This document shows, one piece after another, positions 1-11,250 of a stretch of 64,000 bases of DNA. The stretch's first letter is position 1. Each line of letters begins with the position of its first letter. Both the position numbers and the translations under genes were made by a program. This stretch comes from Conchocele bisecta (taxonomy: Eukaryota; Mollusca; Bivalvia; Lucinida; Thyasiridae). A model generated the notes under the pieces. That model was not told where the DNA came from. It ran no database searches and saw only the letters and a list, made by a program, of their open reading frames with translations. The stretch is from positions 52,723,131 through 52,787,130 of the forward strand of contig CM055268.1 of assembly GCA_029237695.1 (NCBI GenBank), given 5' to 3'.

Positions 1-1135
1 CTTACCAAGCGCGACAATTAGAAACTGTCTCCTTTTATAAATATTTGGGACTTTTATTCACCCAAAAACTGATATGGACACGTGCTAAGGATACGTTAGC
101 ATAGCAGCGCAAGTGCGAAAATCAATTATGGCAATACATAGATATCAACGCAACTTCGGTTACTTTGATTACCAAGATATTTTTAAACTGTTCGATACCA
201 TGGTTACACCCGTCCTTTGTTATGGGGCTGAGATATGGGGTTATGAATTTTCAGAACAGATAGAGTCAGTACAAACCAGCTTTTGTAAGTCATTTCTTGG
301 ATTATTCCGTACTGTAAATGATTCAATGGCGCTTGGAGATTGCGGTAGATATCCACTATGTACATTGTACTACTCTAAATGCATAGCATACTGGTGCCGT
401 CTTCTACAAATGCCAAACCATCGGTATCCTAGAAAAATGTTATTTGATGCTAAAAGCACACGATGATATGGGACGGGTAAATTGGGCCAGTAATGTTAAA
501 AAACTTCTATACAAATATGGCTTTTGGGTTAGTCTGGCTATCTCAAGATGTAGGGACTTAACTATGTTTTTACATCAATTCAAACAACGTGTTATAGATT
601 GTTGTCAACAAACTTGGCATAACGATGTTGACATCTCTGCTAAATGTATTCAATATAAACATTTTAAAAGTCTTTTGAATGTAGAAAGGTATATTACATG
701 TTCTTTACCATTTAATTTGAGAAAAGCGATGGCAAAATTTAGGTGCTCCAACCACAAGTTAAACATTGAAGTCGGCAGACATGCTGGAATACAGAGAGAG
801 CTCCGGATTTGTCCGTATTGCCTAATACATACAAATCGAGAAATTCTGGAAGATGAATACCATGCGTTTTTTCATTGTAAACTATACGATGATATTAGAT
901 TGATCTACCTACCTGCTCAAATGTATTCCAACAGGTCTTTAGACACATTTTATAGAATTATGGGTTCAAATACTCACAAAACGATTTACACAATTTCCGT
1001 ATATATTTACCATCTGTTAAACAAGTGTAACACGATATAATTCCATTAGATGTTCACTGATATTTGTTCAATTGTACATGTTATGGGCCAGAGGCCTACA
1101 TCATCCAATAAACTATTGTATTGTATTGTATATAT
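1..1135 (+). mobile_element. LINE (non-LTR retrotransposon) 3' end, broken ORF2 C-terminus
   Basis: The two overlapping frames 113-466 and 444-1040, plus the frame running in from position 1, read as the end of a reverse-transcriptase ORF2. Visible landmarks are the post-thumb segment ending in YGAEIWG and a C-terminal Cys/His motif (CPYC, then EDEYHAFFHC and YDDIR) typical of bivalve and other invertebrate LINEs. The frame changes at about 10-110 and at about 450, so it is a dead copy. After the stop at 1040 a short 3' UTR ends in TATTG pentamers (about 1113-1132), a common LINE tail. The 5' part lies outside the window. The LINE call is strong; the clade is not assigned. Confidence 0.82.
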
Positions 1136-3302
1136 GAGCGAAATCTTCGTATGTAGTTATAAACATTTTCAGTGGGCTATTTTATCACCCATAAAACTAC
1201 ACGGCCACTATCAAGGTAAATCACACCTACACCATGTACACACTGCTTGTGACATCATAATTGGTGATGTAGTCTTAGAAAATTCTTCAAGCCAGAGTTT
1301 GATTGAAACATCCCTTCTGGTCAACCATGACAACAATGCTTAAGGGAGCTCATCCGTACCCAGTTGACAGGTGTGGAACTACAAGCACCGTCATATACAT
1401 CTCCATAAAGGCTTATTGTATGGATTATAATCATTTGGTGGCTCAATAGACCTGCCGAAATATGCTGTTTTCCACTGCTCAATATGTTTGTAGACTTTAT
1501 GTACGTGATATTATTTTCTACAACACCGATAAAGACAATGGAAATCAATGGAAACATGTGATAAATGAATATTAGTACACTTGGTTGGAACATCTGAAAT
1601 AACTCTTCAGGTATGCAATTCTAGTATTCCGAAATGCTATGCTATGAAAGTATTCAGCGACACATTGTCCCAGACAACAAAATATGTCAAGTTTTAATTT
1701 CTCTCGATCTTAATACAAAATCCCCTTGGAGTCCATCTCCATGTATTAATCGCTGGTGTATTCGAAATAGTCCACTAGTAGTGGAACGCTAATCTTTGTT
1801 TTATATTCTCGCTATGACAGTGAATATGCACAGGTAAATAACGCGCGACAGGGATGGCAAAATGTGTGAATATGCACCCTTCAGACGTCAATGAAATTTC
1901 TGTAGCTAGTGATAATTGCATTTCAGTTTAATTGTCTGTGTGATGGCAGAGAAATACGTTATAACATTTGACACTTCGAAGTTTGATCAATGATGTAATG
2001 CAGTTGCATGTAGCTGTGAGTGTCGTATGATGTCGTGATTTATAACACGCGATAGCATTTATAATGTAGTCTTATCCATGTGAAACATGTTTCTGTCTGC
2101 TGTAGCGTCACTCAGTAATACAAATTAACTTATAATAAACGCGGGTCAAACATATTGGAATATGTTCAAAGATACACACGTTTTGCATCATATATGTGCA
2201 ACAATGACTTTATTGTGGGCCAAAAACAGAAAATAATTATGATTTTCCCATAACACAACTTGTTATATAGTGTATGTGGCGGCCATTTTGGATTTCAAAT
2301 TGGTATATCTCTCTATAATATAGGCATACAACATGCTTAAATTATCTTTGTTGCTGCAACTGATATAATATATGAAATCATATGCCAATACGTTCCCAGT
2401 AGTTCAACTTATAACACTTCTCAAATTTGTGAATAGATGGCAGCCATATTGGATTTTTAAATTATGCATATATATTGTCATGATATATCATTCACCATGA
2501 AAGGACCATAATGTATCAATTTATACAACATGTATTTACGTAATATGTGTACTATACTATGCTACCGCAATAGTATTAATATATATTACTTTACGGCGGC
2601 CGTCTTGGATTTCTCAAATTGCTCAAGGGTGACAACTCCACATCACTTAATGAATTAAGAATGCCTGAACAAACAATACTCATTCCTCCAGATGTGTATA
2701 TGTAATGTATTTATAAAACGTTTTCCATTGCTTTAACATGTAGTGGTAGGTGCCTTTGCTACACGCAACATGTGATTTATGCAGAAGAGCAATTTTACCA
2801 AACAATTATACAGTCCGATGTTGATAGCTGGGGGATTTGTCGTGACTTTTAAATATACACGAGCTTAAATAATTTTAATAGTACATATGTCAAAGACATA
2901 CATGCCATCTTTGACATATGCAACTATTTATAGTGCATACATTGCAGCATGCAAATGTACACCGTATGTTATTTTGAAAAACATTTTACGTATCGCAGTT
3001 ATTAGTTATTTTGTGAATTTCATGACATTTGTATAAATCCATGACAGCACTTAAACATATATGTATGATCGCAAAATATATGCTCCAATATACACACATT
3101 CACTATAAATAAACTATAAACAACTACATGTACAAATATTTTATTACAATACATCATGTAATATAGATACGTTGTTCATATAATTATATGTATGGTGAAC
3201 ATATACAGAATACATGTCAGTTCAGATAATTTAAGTAGTTTCTTTAATTAAACTGTTATATGAAACGAATCAACACACACAAATAACGGCAACACATAGT
3301 TT
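1136..3302. other. Intergenic AT-rich stretch, no gene seen
   Basis: No coding region with recognisable motifs is visible on either strand. The sequence is AT-rich. A loosely repeated motif containing GGCGGCCAT and TTGGATTT recurs near 2280, 2440 and 2595, suggesting an old dispersed or tandem repeat. Confidence 0.5.
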
Positions 3303-3303
3303 C

Positions 3304-3671
3304 CAGTGGCGTAGCCAGGCATAAGCACCAGAAAAAATAAAATAATTAAAAAAAAAAGGCTTATTTTTCGAAATATGCAATAAAATCTTGGGGGGGTGGT
3401 GGGGGGGGGATTGCTATTGAGTCTGGAACAGAACGCATTTTGTATCAAACGTACATGTCGATTACAAACAAATGGTGCCGTACGTAAATAATACAGGAAA
3501 ACGCGTTAGATAGGATCTCCGTTTCCAAAAAAATACGGGGGGGGGGCATGCCCCCGGACTCCCCTAGCACTCTCCCTCACTTCGCTAGGTCGACGAGTGA
3601 GCCGTGCTCACCCAATGTTCTACCATTTGATATGTGTGCGTATCAGAAGTTTGTCCCTGGCTACGCCCCTG
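3304..3671. mobile_element. MITE with 18-bp terminal inverted repeats
   Basis: The ends are CAGTGGCGTAGCCAGG at 3304 and its near-perfect complement ending at 3671. GTTTC flanks both sides as a candidate target duplication. The inside is G/C homopolymer-rich and non-coding. The size (about 368 bp) and ends fit a non-autonomous DNA transposon; the superfamily is not assigned. Confidence 0.7.
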
Positions 3672-4078
3672 GTTTCATTAAAGGTAAAATGAAATATGTG
3701 TGGAAAATTCCCTAATGTTTTATTTATCCGATACCAAATTACATATTTTGGTAATAAGGCAGGTAAAAATGTCATTAAGCTAGTTAGTTAATGCACAATT
3801 TAAAATTGACATGCACTTTGGCAGATCTATCGCAATATGTCACTTACTGTGGCGTCTTCGGCTGTTTCACGCCATTCATTTATCAATACATTTTGTCCTC
3901 GTTAGGCCTTGTGGTATCCATGGATTGCTACATCGCTATGTTTGGCACCGTTAAATAAAGCTACACATATCGTAATTGCATTCCAATGTGTTGTATAATA
4001 ATTAACTCTTACAATGATGAATTGAAATTTGTCGTCTGCTGGTTATTTTCTATTATCCATTTTTGTAACGAAAAACTA

Positions 4079-4137
4079 GTTTGACAGCACTTTAGAATCA
4101 TTTCCAAAGGAAATGATTCTAAAGGGCTGTCAAACTA
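4079..4137. repeat. Foldback palindrome in the annexin 3' flank
   Basis: Two arms of about 28 bp around TTTAGAATCATTTCC and its complement form a hairpin. A diverged relative lies at 22615-22680, just downstream of the penultimate annexin exon. The two flanks may share an old repeat. Confidence 0.7.
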
Positions 4138-4237
4138 CGTTTTCATTGAGAAAGAAGACACCATAAAATACAATAGCAGATCGACACTCATTTTTATTTC
4201 CCCGCATTATAAGGAATAATAGTGTCTATATGGCGGC

Positions 4238-4360
4238 TCATTCGCCACAGAGGGCCATCAGCAATTTGCGGTAGTCCCCGCCCGTGTCCCCCTTTATAAA
4301 GCTGCCCACAGACTTGCCGTACATCCGCTGGAATTCCGACTTTATCTGTACCATGTCGAT
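4238..4360 (-). CDS. Annexin, last coding exon (C-terminal half of repeat 4)
   Basis: This is the C-terminal exon of an annexin, a Ca2+-dependent phospholipid-binding protein that acts at cytoplasmic membrane faces. It encodes about 40 residues beginning IDMVQIKSEF, then GDTGGDYRKLL, and stops in CGE at the TGA (4238-4240), close to the usual end of annexin repeat 4. The acceptor is a clean TTTCAG (rc) directly before the exon. The phase is 0 and fits the donor after the GAG codon at 22783, giving a continuous annexin reading. The 18.4-kb intron between them holds a whole Polinton. No stop or frameshift is seen. Confidence 0.88.
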   Translation of the reverse strand: MDMVQIKSEFQRMYGKSVGSFIKGDTGGDYRKLLMALCGE

Positions 4361-4642
4361 CTGAAACCAGTCAAATACAAGGGAGATAACATCTACAACA
4401 AATGGGCATATTGGTTCTGGTTCTCTTCTACAGTCACTCAGTAAGGTTAGAATTAAACCTTTTTTATGTACCGCGAAAAAAGCTTTGGGTACATATAGTC
4501 GACACCCTGTATGTCTGTCTGCCCGTATGTCTGTCCACGTGTCTGTCTGTCAGAAATTTGTGTTAAAGTTTTTGTGTACCTATTATCTTTGTAACGTATT
4601 TCGGAGTGGCTTGCAACTTCATATATATAGATAATAATTTTA
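4361..4642. other. Left part of annexin intron and probable Polinton A left edge
   Basis: Non-coding intron. A CTGTCTGTCTG-rich segment (about 4510-4555) resembles a dispersed bivalve repeat. The left boundary of Polinton A should lie between here and 4643, but no terminal inverted repeat could be matched to the 20.3-20.7 kb side. Confidence 0.4.
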
Positions 4643-4882
4643 TTACTTCAAAATATTATCAGGAATTATACCTTGTTTAACAAGCATATCTCTCGTAGCA
4701 ATAGCAAGTCCAGTATCCAACATTAACATAGCCATATTATAACCATCAAGTTGCAGTTTTGGCACCGCCTGTCTCATAATTTTATTCATTATCTGCGCAT
4801 ATCCGATTTCAAGCGCCGTTATTACAGCAGCATGATATGCATGATTTCCTATTATCTTTCCATCTGTATTAATTGTCGTCAT
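4643..4882 (-). CDS. Small conserved Polinton protein (79 aa), function unknown
   Basis: Intact 79-residue ORF starting MTTINTDG and ending in IIPDNILK. It is alanine/methionine-rich with two amphipathic or weakly hydrophobic helices. I recall similar small ORFs next to capsid genes in Polintons of corals and molluscs, but I cannot check this. It is the outermost gene on the left of element A and points outward. It could be a membrane-associated accessory or minor virion protein; no catalytic motif is visible. Confidence 0.6.
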   Translation of the reverse strand: MTTINTDGKIIGNHAYHAAVITALEIGYAQIMNKIMRQAVPKLQLDGYNMAMLMLDTGLAIATRDMLVKQGIIPDNILK

Positions 4883-4931
4883 CTTTTTTTATTTTACTTA
4901 ATAATAAATTTAATTTAATTTAATTAATTGT

Positions 4932-5309
4932 TTACTCCATAAGATGAGGATTGTGTTTTACACTAGGCATTTCAGGTTCTTTTGTTTCAATTTTATTTCG
5001 ATTTAACAATTTATAACCAAACACAAACCCACCAACTAAACTCATTGCCGCTATAAAATATATTATATTCGAGGTTTTATAGACTTTCACTATAACTGGT
5101 TCTTCAGGTTGTATATCTACTTTTTTCTTATGTACCATATGTAATAGACTTTCTTGTTTGGCTTTTCTAGCAGCAGCACCCTTTTTACCAGCTTCAACCC
5201 TCTTTGGATTCTTTGCTGTTACTTGTTTAATCTCCTCTTTTCGTTCTGGAATTTCTTCATCAGGAATCTGTTGTGTGTTCTCCGTTTCCATTATCTTTAT
5301 TTGTATCAT
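4932..5309 (-). CDS. Lys/Ala-rich single-pass membrane protein of Polinton A
   Basis: About 125 residues. The order is an acidic, charged N-terminus, a basic block (KRVEAGKKGAAARKAKQ, residues about 35-52), one hydrophobic segment (residues about 82-102, IIYFIAAMSLVGGFVFGYKLL) and a short polar tail. The basic block could bind DNA and the helix could anchor in a membrane. A start at 5309 or at the internal Met at 5291 is possible. The gene overlaps the 3' end of the next gene upstream by about 50 bp, a compact viral layout. Function unknown. Confidence 0.6.
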   Translation of the reverse strand: MIQIKIMETENTQQIPDEEIPERKEEIKQVTAKNPKRVEAGKKGAAARKAKQESLLHMVHKKKVDIQPEEPVIVKVYKTSNIIYFIAAMSLVGGFVFGYKLLNRNKIETKEPEMPSVKHNPHLME

Positions 5310-5795
5310 TTATATTTTTAAATGTTGTTATCGCTGCAGTAATAGGTGCCAGAAATGCCCCAAACCTAAAATACAACTCACAACAAGTACTAGTCAATGC
5401 ATGGTCAACAAATGGATCTCCTTCTAAATCAGCTAGCTAGCTACGAGTTTATCATGATTTCCTGCTGGTATAGGCAAGATATTACCTACAGCTAGAGCAT
5501 ACATATTCAAAATAGTATTACCAAGAGTTTTCGTCATTGAAGCACCCAATCTACTTTCATATTTGTTATACAATTTTAATATTTGTTCATTTGGCAACTC
5601 TTCTAGTTGTGAAATAGTTATATCTTTACCCAAATATTGAACAGATTTCCCACCTGAAATAATCGAAGATAACCGTTGTTTTAAGTGATCATTTTTTACT
5701 TCACCTACAACACTATCATTGGATACTTTATCATCACTTAGTTGTTCTATAAGTTCCTCACAATTCATTTTTATTTTGCATAATATAAATTTCAA
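5260..5795 (-). pseudogene. Conserved Polinton protein, frameshifted near its middle
   Basis: The N-terminal part (5795-5433) contains the stretch YNKYESRLGASMTKTLG and then NILPIPAGNHDKL. The similar-looking C-terminal part continues in another frame (about 5432-5260) with DPFVDHAL and CCELYFRFGAFLAPITAAIT. The frame change coincides with a GCTAGCTAGCTAG microsatellite at about 5434-5446, so a 4-bp slippage event is likely. The family is Polinton-associated in my recollection and uncharacterised. It lies directly downstream of the ATPase. Confidence 0.6.
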
Positions 5796-6050
5796 TTTAA
5801 AATAAACCCAACCCGAGCCAATATCTCAAACATTTCATATATTCATACAATTGTTTAAGTTAAATTTGCTTAGAACAACTCAACAATGTTAAGCAATACC
5901 TATTTGCTGAACAATTCTTAACATTGTTATCTATGAATTGCTCAGCTAAATCAAGTTAAATCAAGTTTAAATCAAGTTAAAATCCAGTAAAATAAGTAAA
6001 ATAAAAAATATTAAGTAATACTAAGTAATACAAAGCATTACTTAAGTAAT
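5796..6050. repeat. AT-rich spacer with short direct repeats
   Basis: Contains several copies of AAATCAAGTTAA (about 5945-5985) and of AAGTAATAC/AAGTAAT (about 6010-6050). Slippage-type short repeats between two minus-strand genes. Confidence 0.6.
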
Positions 6051-6724
6051 TTATACTCTGTAGGCTGCATGATCAGTTCTAATAAGCAACTTAGAATGTT
6101 TTGTTTTTGATAACTCTTTTCTTATTTTGTTTCTTTCCTCTAGTGTCGAAATAACATCATTTTGTCTCAAACAGTCCTCAAAACTACATGTATCTCTGTC
6201 TTTCGTATAAAACATACACAGCCATTTTGTCTGTTCTCTTAAGTCTTTTAATACTGAATTATATCTCTGTGATATAACCCAAACACTTTGCTCTGCATGT
6301 CGTCCAGAAAATGCGAGCTGTGACAACATATATCCTTTTATTTGTTAATTGCTTTGTAGCTGAACATTCATCAATGATATATAATGTTGGGTTTCCAGCA
6401 TATTTATTAAAAAATAATCTTAACAGATCTTGTAGTTTCTCTTCGCCATTACTGCCAACTGGATTAACAATCGTTATTTTTTTATCGATTGGACACCGCA
6501 CATCCTTTATCCAACTTCTGTTTTTATAAGCCTTGTTCCATGCTATAGTTGGGCAAAGAATAACTATATTATCAATTAAACACCCCATCATACCCACCTT
6601 GTTGCCGTGAAAGCTCTAATAAGTCTAAAACAAATTCTGTTTTACCACATCCAGTTTGGCCACAGATAATAGCACTATGTGCATACTTTGGTAAATCAAT
6701 ATAACGCCAATACAAATCTTCCAT
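6051..6724 (-). pseudogene. Polinton A packaging ATPase (FtsK/A32-like), frameshifted
   Basis: This family pumps DNA into the procapsid. The Walker A motif GQTGCGKT is at about 6640-6662 and Walker B TLYIIDE at 6367-6387. An SGRHAEQSVWV..Q segment follows (about 6255-6300), matching the A32-like sensor region with a conserved Gln. The start at 6724 gives MEDLYW and overlaps the 3' end of the MCP gene by about 29 bp. The reading frame changes near 6595 (between Walker A and B) and near 6320, so the copy is broken. The homologue in element B at 52999-53460 has the same motifs. Confidence 0.85.
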
Positions 6725-7985
6725 TTTCTATATTTAGTTGGGTATCTTGAATTATAAATAAATATATATTTATTGCACCTGCAGCTTCAGATTCTTTAGT
6801 AATCTGAATTGTAATACCTTCACTCGCATTTTCTATTCTCCGCCCATTCCCATCCAAACTATTATCATCTGTTGTTCTTAAGTCAAGCCAGAGTGCATAT
6901 TGTTTTGTAAGATAACTACCAATTGTCACACCGGCCACATGAAATTCTTTACTGACAACATTCACTATCGGATCATTAATATCTCCACCGGCAAAGTGTT
7001 TGCGTATTTCATCCCACATATTATATGCTTTCATCCCTTGACTGTATAGTTGATTAGGTATACCCTCAATTGTTACTTCAACATTATTTATTTTTGGATT
7101 ATAGAATGTTTCACTTTCTCTTGAAAAAGGTGATGATTGTTCTTCAAATACCATTAAAATTCCCTTCATGGACCTAGCAGGGGTATTCAAATTTATATTC
7201 CATATAGAATCACTTTTATTTTTAGTTATCTTTCTGTGACGAAGAATTCTATCATACAAAATTGACATTTGTCCCATGTATTGATTTTTTACCATTATCA
7301 CTAAATTAGGCTCTGTGACCATATCAAATTCTAAACTTATATTATTAATTTCATAATTAGCAGCTAAATCACCTGTGGCTATTATTACCCTTGAATAATC
7401 ATTAAATGTAAGTTCATATTCGAGTCTATCACCCAAACCAGATTGATAATAAGGCATATGAGCTTCAAGAAGTTCAAAATCTAATGGTACATAAAATCGA
7501 TTATCAAATGCATCTGCGATAGCTTTATCTTCAACGTTTGTAGAACTAGCATTTGCTGCTCCAGTTCTTAATTTTGTTACATTTGAACCTGTACTAGTAT
7601 CTATACCTTGATAAACCATATTATTTCGCTCTGAAGATGTTTTCCATAGGTCACGATAGATGTAATACACATCTGAATCATCGATTGATAAAATTTCATT
7701 ACCAGATATTTTAATAGTTGTTTTCTTAACGATTGCACGACCAAGATTTTGAACTACTCTCTGAGTGTCATCAGTGGAGGTCAATGCAATTGTAAAAGCT
7801 AAACGAACTGTTCCAGGTACGATTAAATCATTTGGACCTAAATTGGGGAATCACACTAAAAGCTGTTGGTTTTGATCAATTGTAGATGGATTATTTGTTA
7901 TTGTAACTGATTGTCTAATTCCTTTAACACCGAGAGGCTCTCTTAAATGTCTGTAGGGATTAAGCTTTCTTCCGTATGTTGCCAT
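6696..7985 (-). pseudogene. Major capsid protein candidate (double jelly-roll type), one nonsense codon
   Basis: A 430-codon frame starting at 7985 and ending in LALY at 6696. An in-frame TGA at 7851-7853 (codon 45) interrupts it. Segments such as PGTVRLAF, QNLGRAIVKK and ISGNE (residues about 60-95) and FYVPLDFELL (about 175) resemble the first jelly-roll of Polinton/adintovirus-type MCPs. The gene order MCP-ATPase supports this. Element B carries a close homologue (53432-54732). Apart from codon 45 the frame is open throughout, so decay is recent or slight. The MCP role is inferred from motif style and context, not from a search. Confidence 0.75.
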
Positions 7986-8040
7986 TATTTCTTTTTAATT
8001 TTATTTATAAAGTACATACTTTAAAAATAAATAATAAATA
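7986..8040. promoter_or_regulatory. Divergent AT-rich spacer between MCP and coiled-coil gene
   Basis: A 55-bp, almost pure A/T segment separates two divergent start codons, with runs such as TTTATAAAG and TAAATAATAAATA. A shared bidirectional promoter is likely. The equivalent spacer in element B (54733-54799) is also AT-rich. Confidence 0.45.
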
Positions 8041-9277
8041 ATGGCTGAAGGTGGAGAAGGAGATTTTATGCATTATGATAATCAGACATATGACCCTGAT
8101 GGTGATGAGCAAACGCCCCTGATAGTCCCTGATGTTCCAATGATATTACCTGATTTTCAAACGGAAAAACTAACTCCAGAGAATGATCGTCCTCTACGAG
8201 TAAAAACTTTAGAGCTTTTTAAAACTCTATTCCAAAAGGAGCTTAACGTAACAGATCAGGAGTTTCAGTTACTAATTCCAGACCTACACACAGAAAACAA
8301 AACACTGTTCTGGAAGGATCACCGCCTTAGTAAAAATGGGGACCCTAATAAATAAATAAGAACTTTTAAGGGCAAAGGAACAGCTGAATTAAAACGGTTA
8401 TTGAACATACGAGAGGTCCACTTGGCTACAGAAGCTGTTAATAAAATACAAACTATAGAAAACGAATTGCCAGATCTTGAAAACATAGAAATGTCTGAAT
8501 TACCAAGTACAGTTGATGAAACAGAAACACATGTAAAATAACTCATTGATATATTATCAAAAGAAACATCAACTACAATTACACATGATTTTGAAACTTT
8601 GCCATTAAGAGAACTTAAAGCCTTAAACAAAGCACTGCAACAATCAAGAGGCTCACTAACCAACAACCTTGCCAAGTTAAATGAATTGGATAAAAATAAA
8701 GATGCTAGCAGCTGTAACTACATTTGATTCAGACAGTCCAGATGCAGACCGTGTCGAAAAAGAAATTGCTGCTATTGTATCTGAGCATGAAGCATGTCTT
8801 GAGGCGATTTCAGTTGATAGGGAAGACTTAAGAACTCAAGTATCCAGAATAAAAGAGACACTCGATAGAATATTACACAAAGATACCACTTTAAGAGAAA
8901 GACTCAAAACCCTCTTCAAAGAACAGGGGATAACTATTGTTTCTGTTTTGACAGCTATAGGGTTTATAATCTCTACTTTAATTTTAAGTATTACTGGAGG
9001 TGCAAGTGGTAGTGCAGCCGCTCCCAAACCACCAGGAAAAGGCGGAGCTATAGAATGGATAAAAAAACAATTAAAACATCTGAGTTCATTACTGGGTATG
9101 CTAGCAGGGAAGGCAGTGGATGCATTACCCGGAATTATTGGATCAATAGTATCTTGGATATTGAATGCAGCAGGAAAGGCTGTTGGATGGCTAGCCAATA
9201 ATTTATGGGTTTTGATTATTACAGTTGCTGGGCTTCTTTATATGGCCGCTAAGGATTATATTTTATCTCGAAAGTAA
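8041..9277 (+). pseudogene. Coiled-coil and membrane protein of Polinton A, two stops and a frameshift
   Basis: Reads as one gene. The acidic N-terminus (8041-8352) ends at a TAA at 8353-8355. The frame continues to a second TAA at 8539-8541 and includes LPLRELKALNKALQ. Near 8700 it shifts to the frame 8681-9277, which holds long charged helices (RIKETLDRI..LKTLFKEQGITI), a first hydrophobic helix, a Gly/Pro/Lys linker and two further hydrophobic helices ending in YILSRK. The homologue in B (54800-55638) shares the PLPLRELRGLDKALQ region but lacks the membrane part. A virion-membrane or internal scaffold role is possible; unknown. Confidence 0.7.
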
Positions 9278-9413
9278 AATAATAGTAGTCCTAACCCAAC
9301 TGCAATACTACCAGTGACTAGTGTAGTTTTATAATTTTCATGTTTGACTGCTTCTATTTTTTCAGGTATTGTGACTGTTGGTGTGTTAGTTTTAAAAACT
9401 GTAGGAGGAACAC

Positions 9414-10523
9414 TCAAAGGTTTAACATCCAAAGGTTTAGAATACTTTTTTCTGGTGTTTGTACAGGCGGTGGAACTGGTAAACTATTTACATCACCATT
9501 AAACCCCACAGTTTGATCACCACTTGCAATTACAATTAAATTATTGTAATTTTGAATACTTCCCATCTGCAAATCCATGTTGCTTGGGGCCATATACAAA
9601 CCAATTCCATATACAAAATCAACTTTTGACCTTGCATATTTTAGTACATTTTGATAGTTTGAAATTATTGTGGGTAAGTCTACAGCTCTATTAATTGCAT
9701 CATTAACATTGGCTAAATATTGTTTTTGCGCATCAAATGCAGTCCCAGTACCAATAATGGAAGTTCTTGTTTGAGATTGAGCTCCAAGAATTGACCACAC
9801 ATAAACTCTAATACTATCATTTAATCGTTCAACTCCAGCTTGAGTGAACCCAATTGAATTATCTAGAACAAAACTAGTCCAAGCATTAGTAATATCGACG
9901 TGATGGGTAAAAGAATCGTATACATCAAAAAATGGTGATACCTTACCTCCATGGCTCAATCTATAACCCCCTGAAGGCCTCATAAACATTGTAAAACCGC
10001 CAAGATTATGATTCCCATGGTCTATTTTTTGTCTGAAATCTTTATTTGGATTAATACCAAATTCAGTGCATATTCTATGGTAGGCTGAAAGATCAAAATT
10101 ATTATCATACCAACAATAGCTGTGATCATCTGGTAAAGGAACTTTCATTTGAGCTAAGATTCGAAGTGTTTGATACATAATATGAAATTCATATAAGGAT
10201 CTCAAAAACGGATCATTTGTAATTGTTAAATGCTGGTTATATGAAACATCGCACCCACAAGTAGCACACCATATTGCAAAGTTAAATTGATTCTGATACC
10301 ACCCCATTTGATTATTCATCCAATTGTGATATGCTTTGTTGTTGTTTGAGACATTACCAGTTATTGAGGGGTTTGGATACCCTGCTAATGTGTTGGAATA
10401 TGTAGCTTTGAAACTTTTATCTTTTGTAACATAAACATCAACATTGTATAACATTGGAACCGTTTTCAAAGCGTATATATGGTTGATATTGTAGTTTGCA
10501 TCTTTATTAAATTTAAATGCCAT
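9414..10523 (-). CDS. Second conserved Polinton structural-type protein (about 369 aa)
   Basis: Intact 370-codon frame from ATG at 10523 (MAFKFNKD). A longer frame upstream exists but overlaps the divergent penton-like gene and is not conserved. Conserved blocks shared with the element B homologue (55616-56920) are QNQFNFAIWCATCGC, GFTQAGV, DSIRVYVWSILGAQ, GTGTAFDAQKQ and GIGLYMAPSNM. No enzyme motif is seen. The position between the MCP and penton-like genes and high conservation suggest a virion component. It does not resemble a jelly-roll protein I can name. It is one of the few large unbroken genes in element A. Confidence 0.72.
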   Translation of the reverse strand: MAFKFNKDANYNINHIYALKTVPMLYNVDVYVTKDKSFKATYSNTLAGYPNPSITGNVSNNNKAYHNWMNNQMGWYQNQFNFAIWCATCGCDVSYNQHLTITNDPFLRSLYEFHIMYQTLRILAQMKVPLPDDHSYCWYDNNFDLSAYHRICTEFGINPNKDFRQKIDHGNHNLGGFTMFMRPSGGYRLSHGGKVSPFFDVYDSFTHHVDITNAWTSFVLDNSIGFTQAGVERLNDSIRVYVWSILGAQSQTRTSIIGTGTAFDAQKQYLANVNDAINRAVDLPTIISNYQNVLKYARSKVDFVYGIGLYMAPSNMDLQMGSIQNYNNLIVIASGDQTVGFNGDVNSLPVPPPVQTPEKSILNLWMLNL

Positions 10524-10572
10524 TGTTGTTTTTTTATAAATATATATATATATATATATATATTTAAAAAAA
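10524..10572. promoter_or_regulatory. Divergent TATA-like spacer with (TA)n tract
   Basis: A 49-bp spacer between divergent starts contains a run of about 22 alternating T/A bases (about 10540-10562). It could act as a shared TATA-like promoter; it is also a slippage-prone microsatellite. Confidence 0.45.
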
Positions 10573-11237
10573 ATGTATATAACTTTAACTGATATTACAA
10601 ACCCAATTCCATTACAAGAATATATTAATAATACAGATTTTAATCGAGAAATTGGTTTGAAAAGTCTTACATACTGGGTTGGTTGGTATAATATTTTGCA
10701 GGATGAAACATTTGAGTGGCATAGTGTTATAGATGGACCAACTTCAGTGATAATTCCTGCTGGATTATATTCATTTGATAGATTAAATAATGTATTAAGT
10801 AATGCCGCTTTGTCACTTAGTGTAAACAAATCTAATGGGAAATGTACTTTTATAGTTGCACCCGGACACGAGGTTAATATTCCTGAAAATATACTTAAAA
10901 TACTAGGTTTTGATATATATCCACACAAGTTTGATAGTGGTACTTTTACAAGCGTCAATCCGGTTGATTTTGCTACTAAATCTATTTATATTTATCTGAA
11001 TCAAGTTAGTTCATCTCACAATCTATTAGATGGAAATATAAGTAACATTATTTGTACTGTACCCATAAGCAAAACTACGTTTGGGGAATCGGATACAATA
11101 TATCATTTCAACATCCTGAATATAGAAAATTACAAAGTGGTATCATAGACGAGTTAAGAATTGAAGTTAGAGACAATAGTAATAATGTATTAAATAATCA
11201 CGGACTGCCAATTTGTATTGTATTTGAAGTAACATAA
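10573..11237 (+). pseudogene. Penton-like minor capsid protein, frameshifted near its 3' end
   Basis: The frame starts MYITLTDI and runs to about 11090. It contains IPAGLYSFDRLNNVL, then NIPENILKILGF and YLNQVSSSHNLLDG. This arrangement (PPG/PAGLY..., ILGF, N-S-x-NLLDG) is what I associate with the single-jelly-roll minor capsid family of Polintons. The C-terminal end (FQHPEYRKLQSGIIDEL... IVFEVT) lies in another frame ending at 11237, so a small indel sits near 11090. The element B homologue (56935-57666) is intact. AATAAA follows the stop at 11240-11245. Confidence 0.7.
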
Positions 11238-11250
11238 ACAATAAAGTAAA

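Noticed and set aside
10524..10958. N-terminal extension of the 9414-10523 gene
   Set aside because: It runs antisense through the divergent penton-like gene and the TA microsatellite; the element B homologue starts at the equivalent of 10523.
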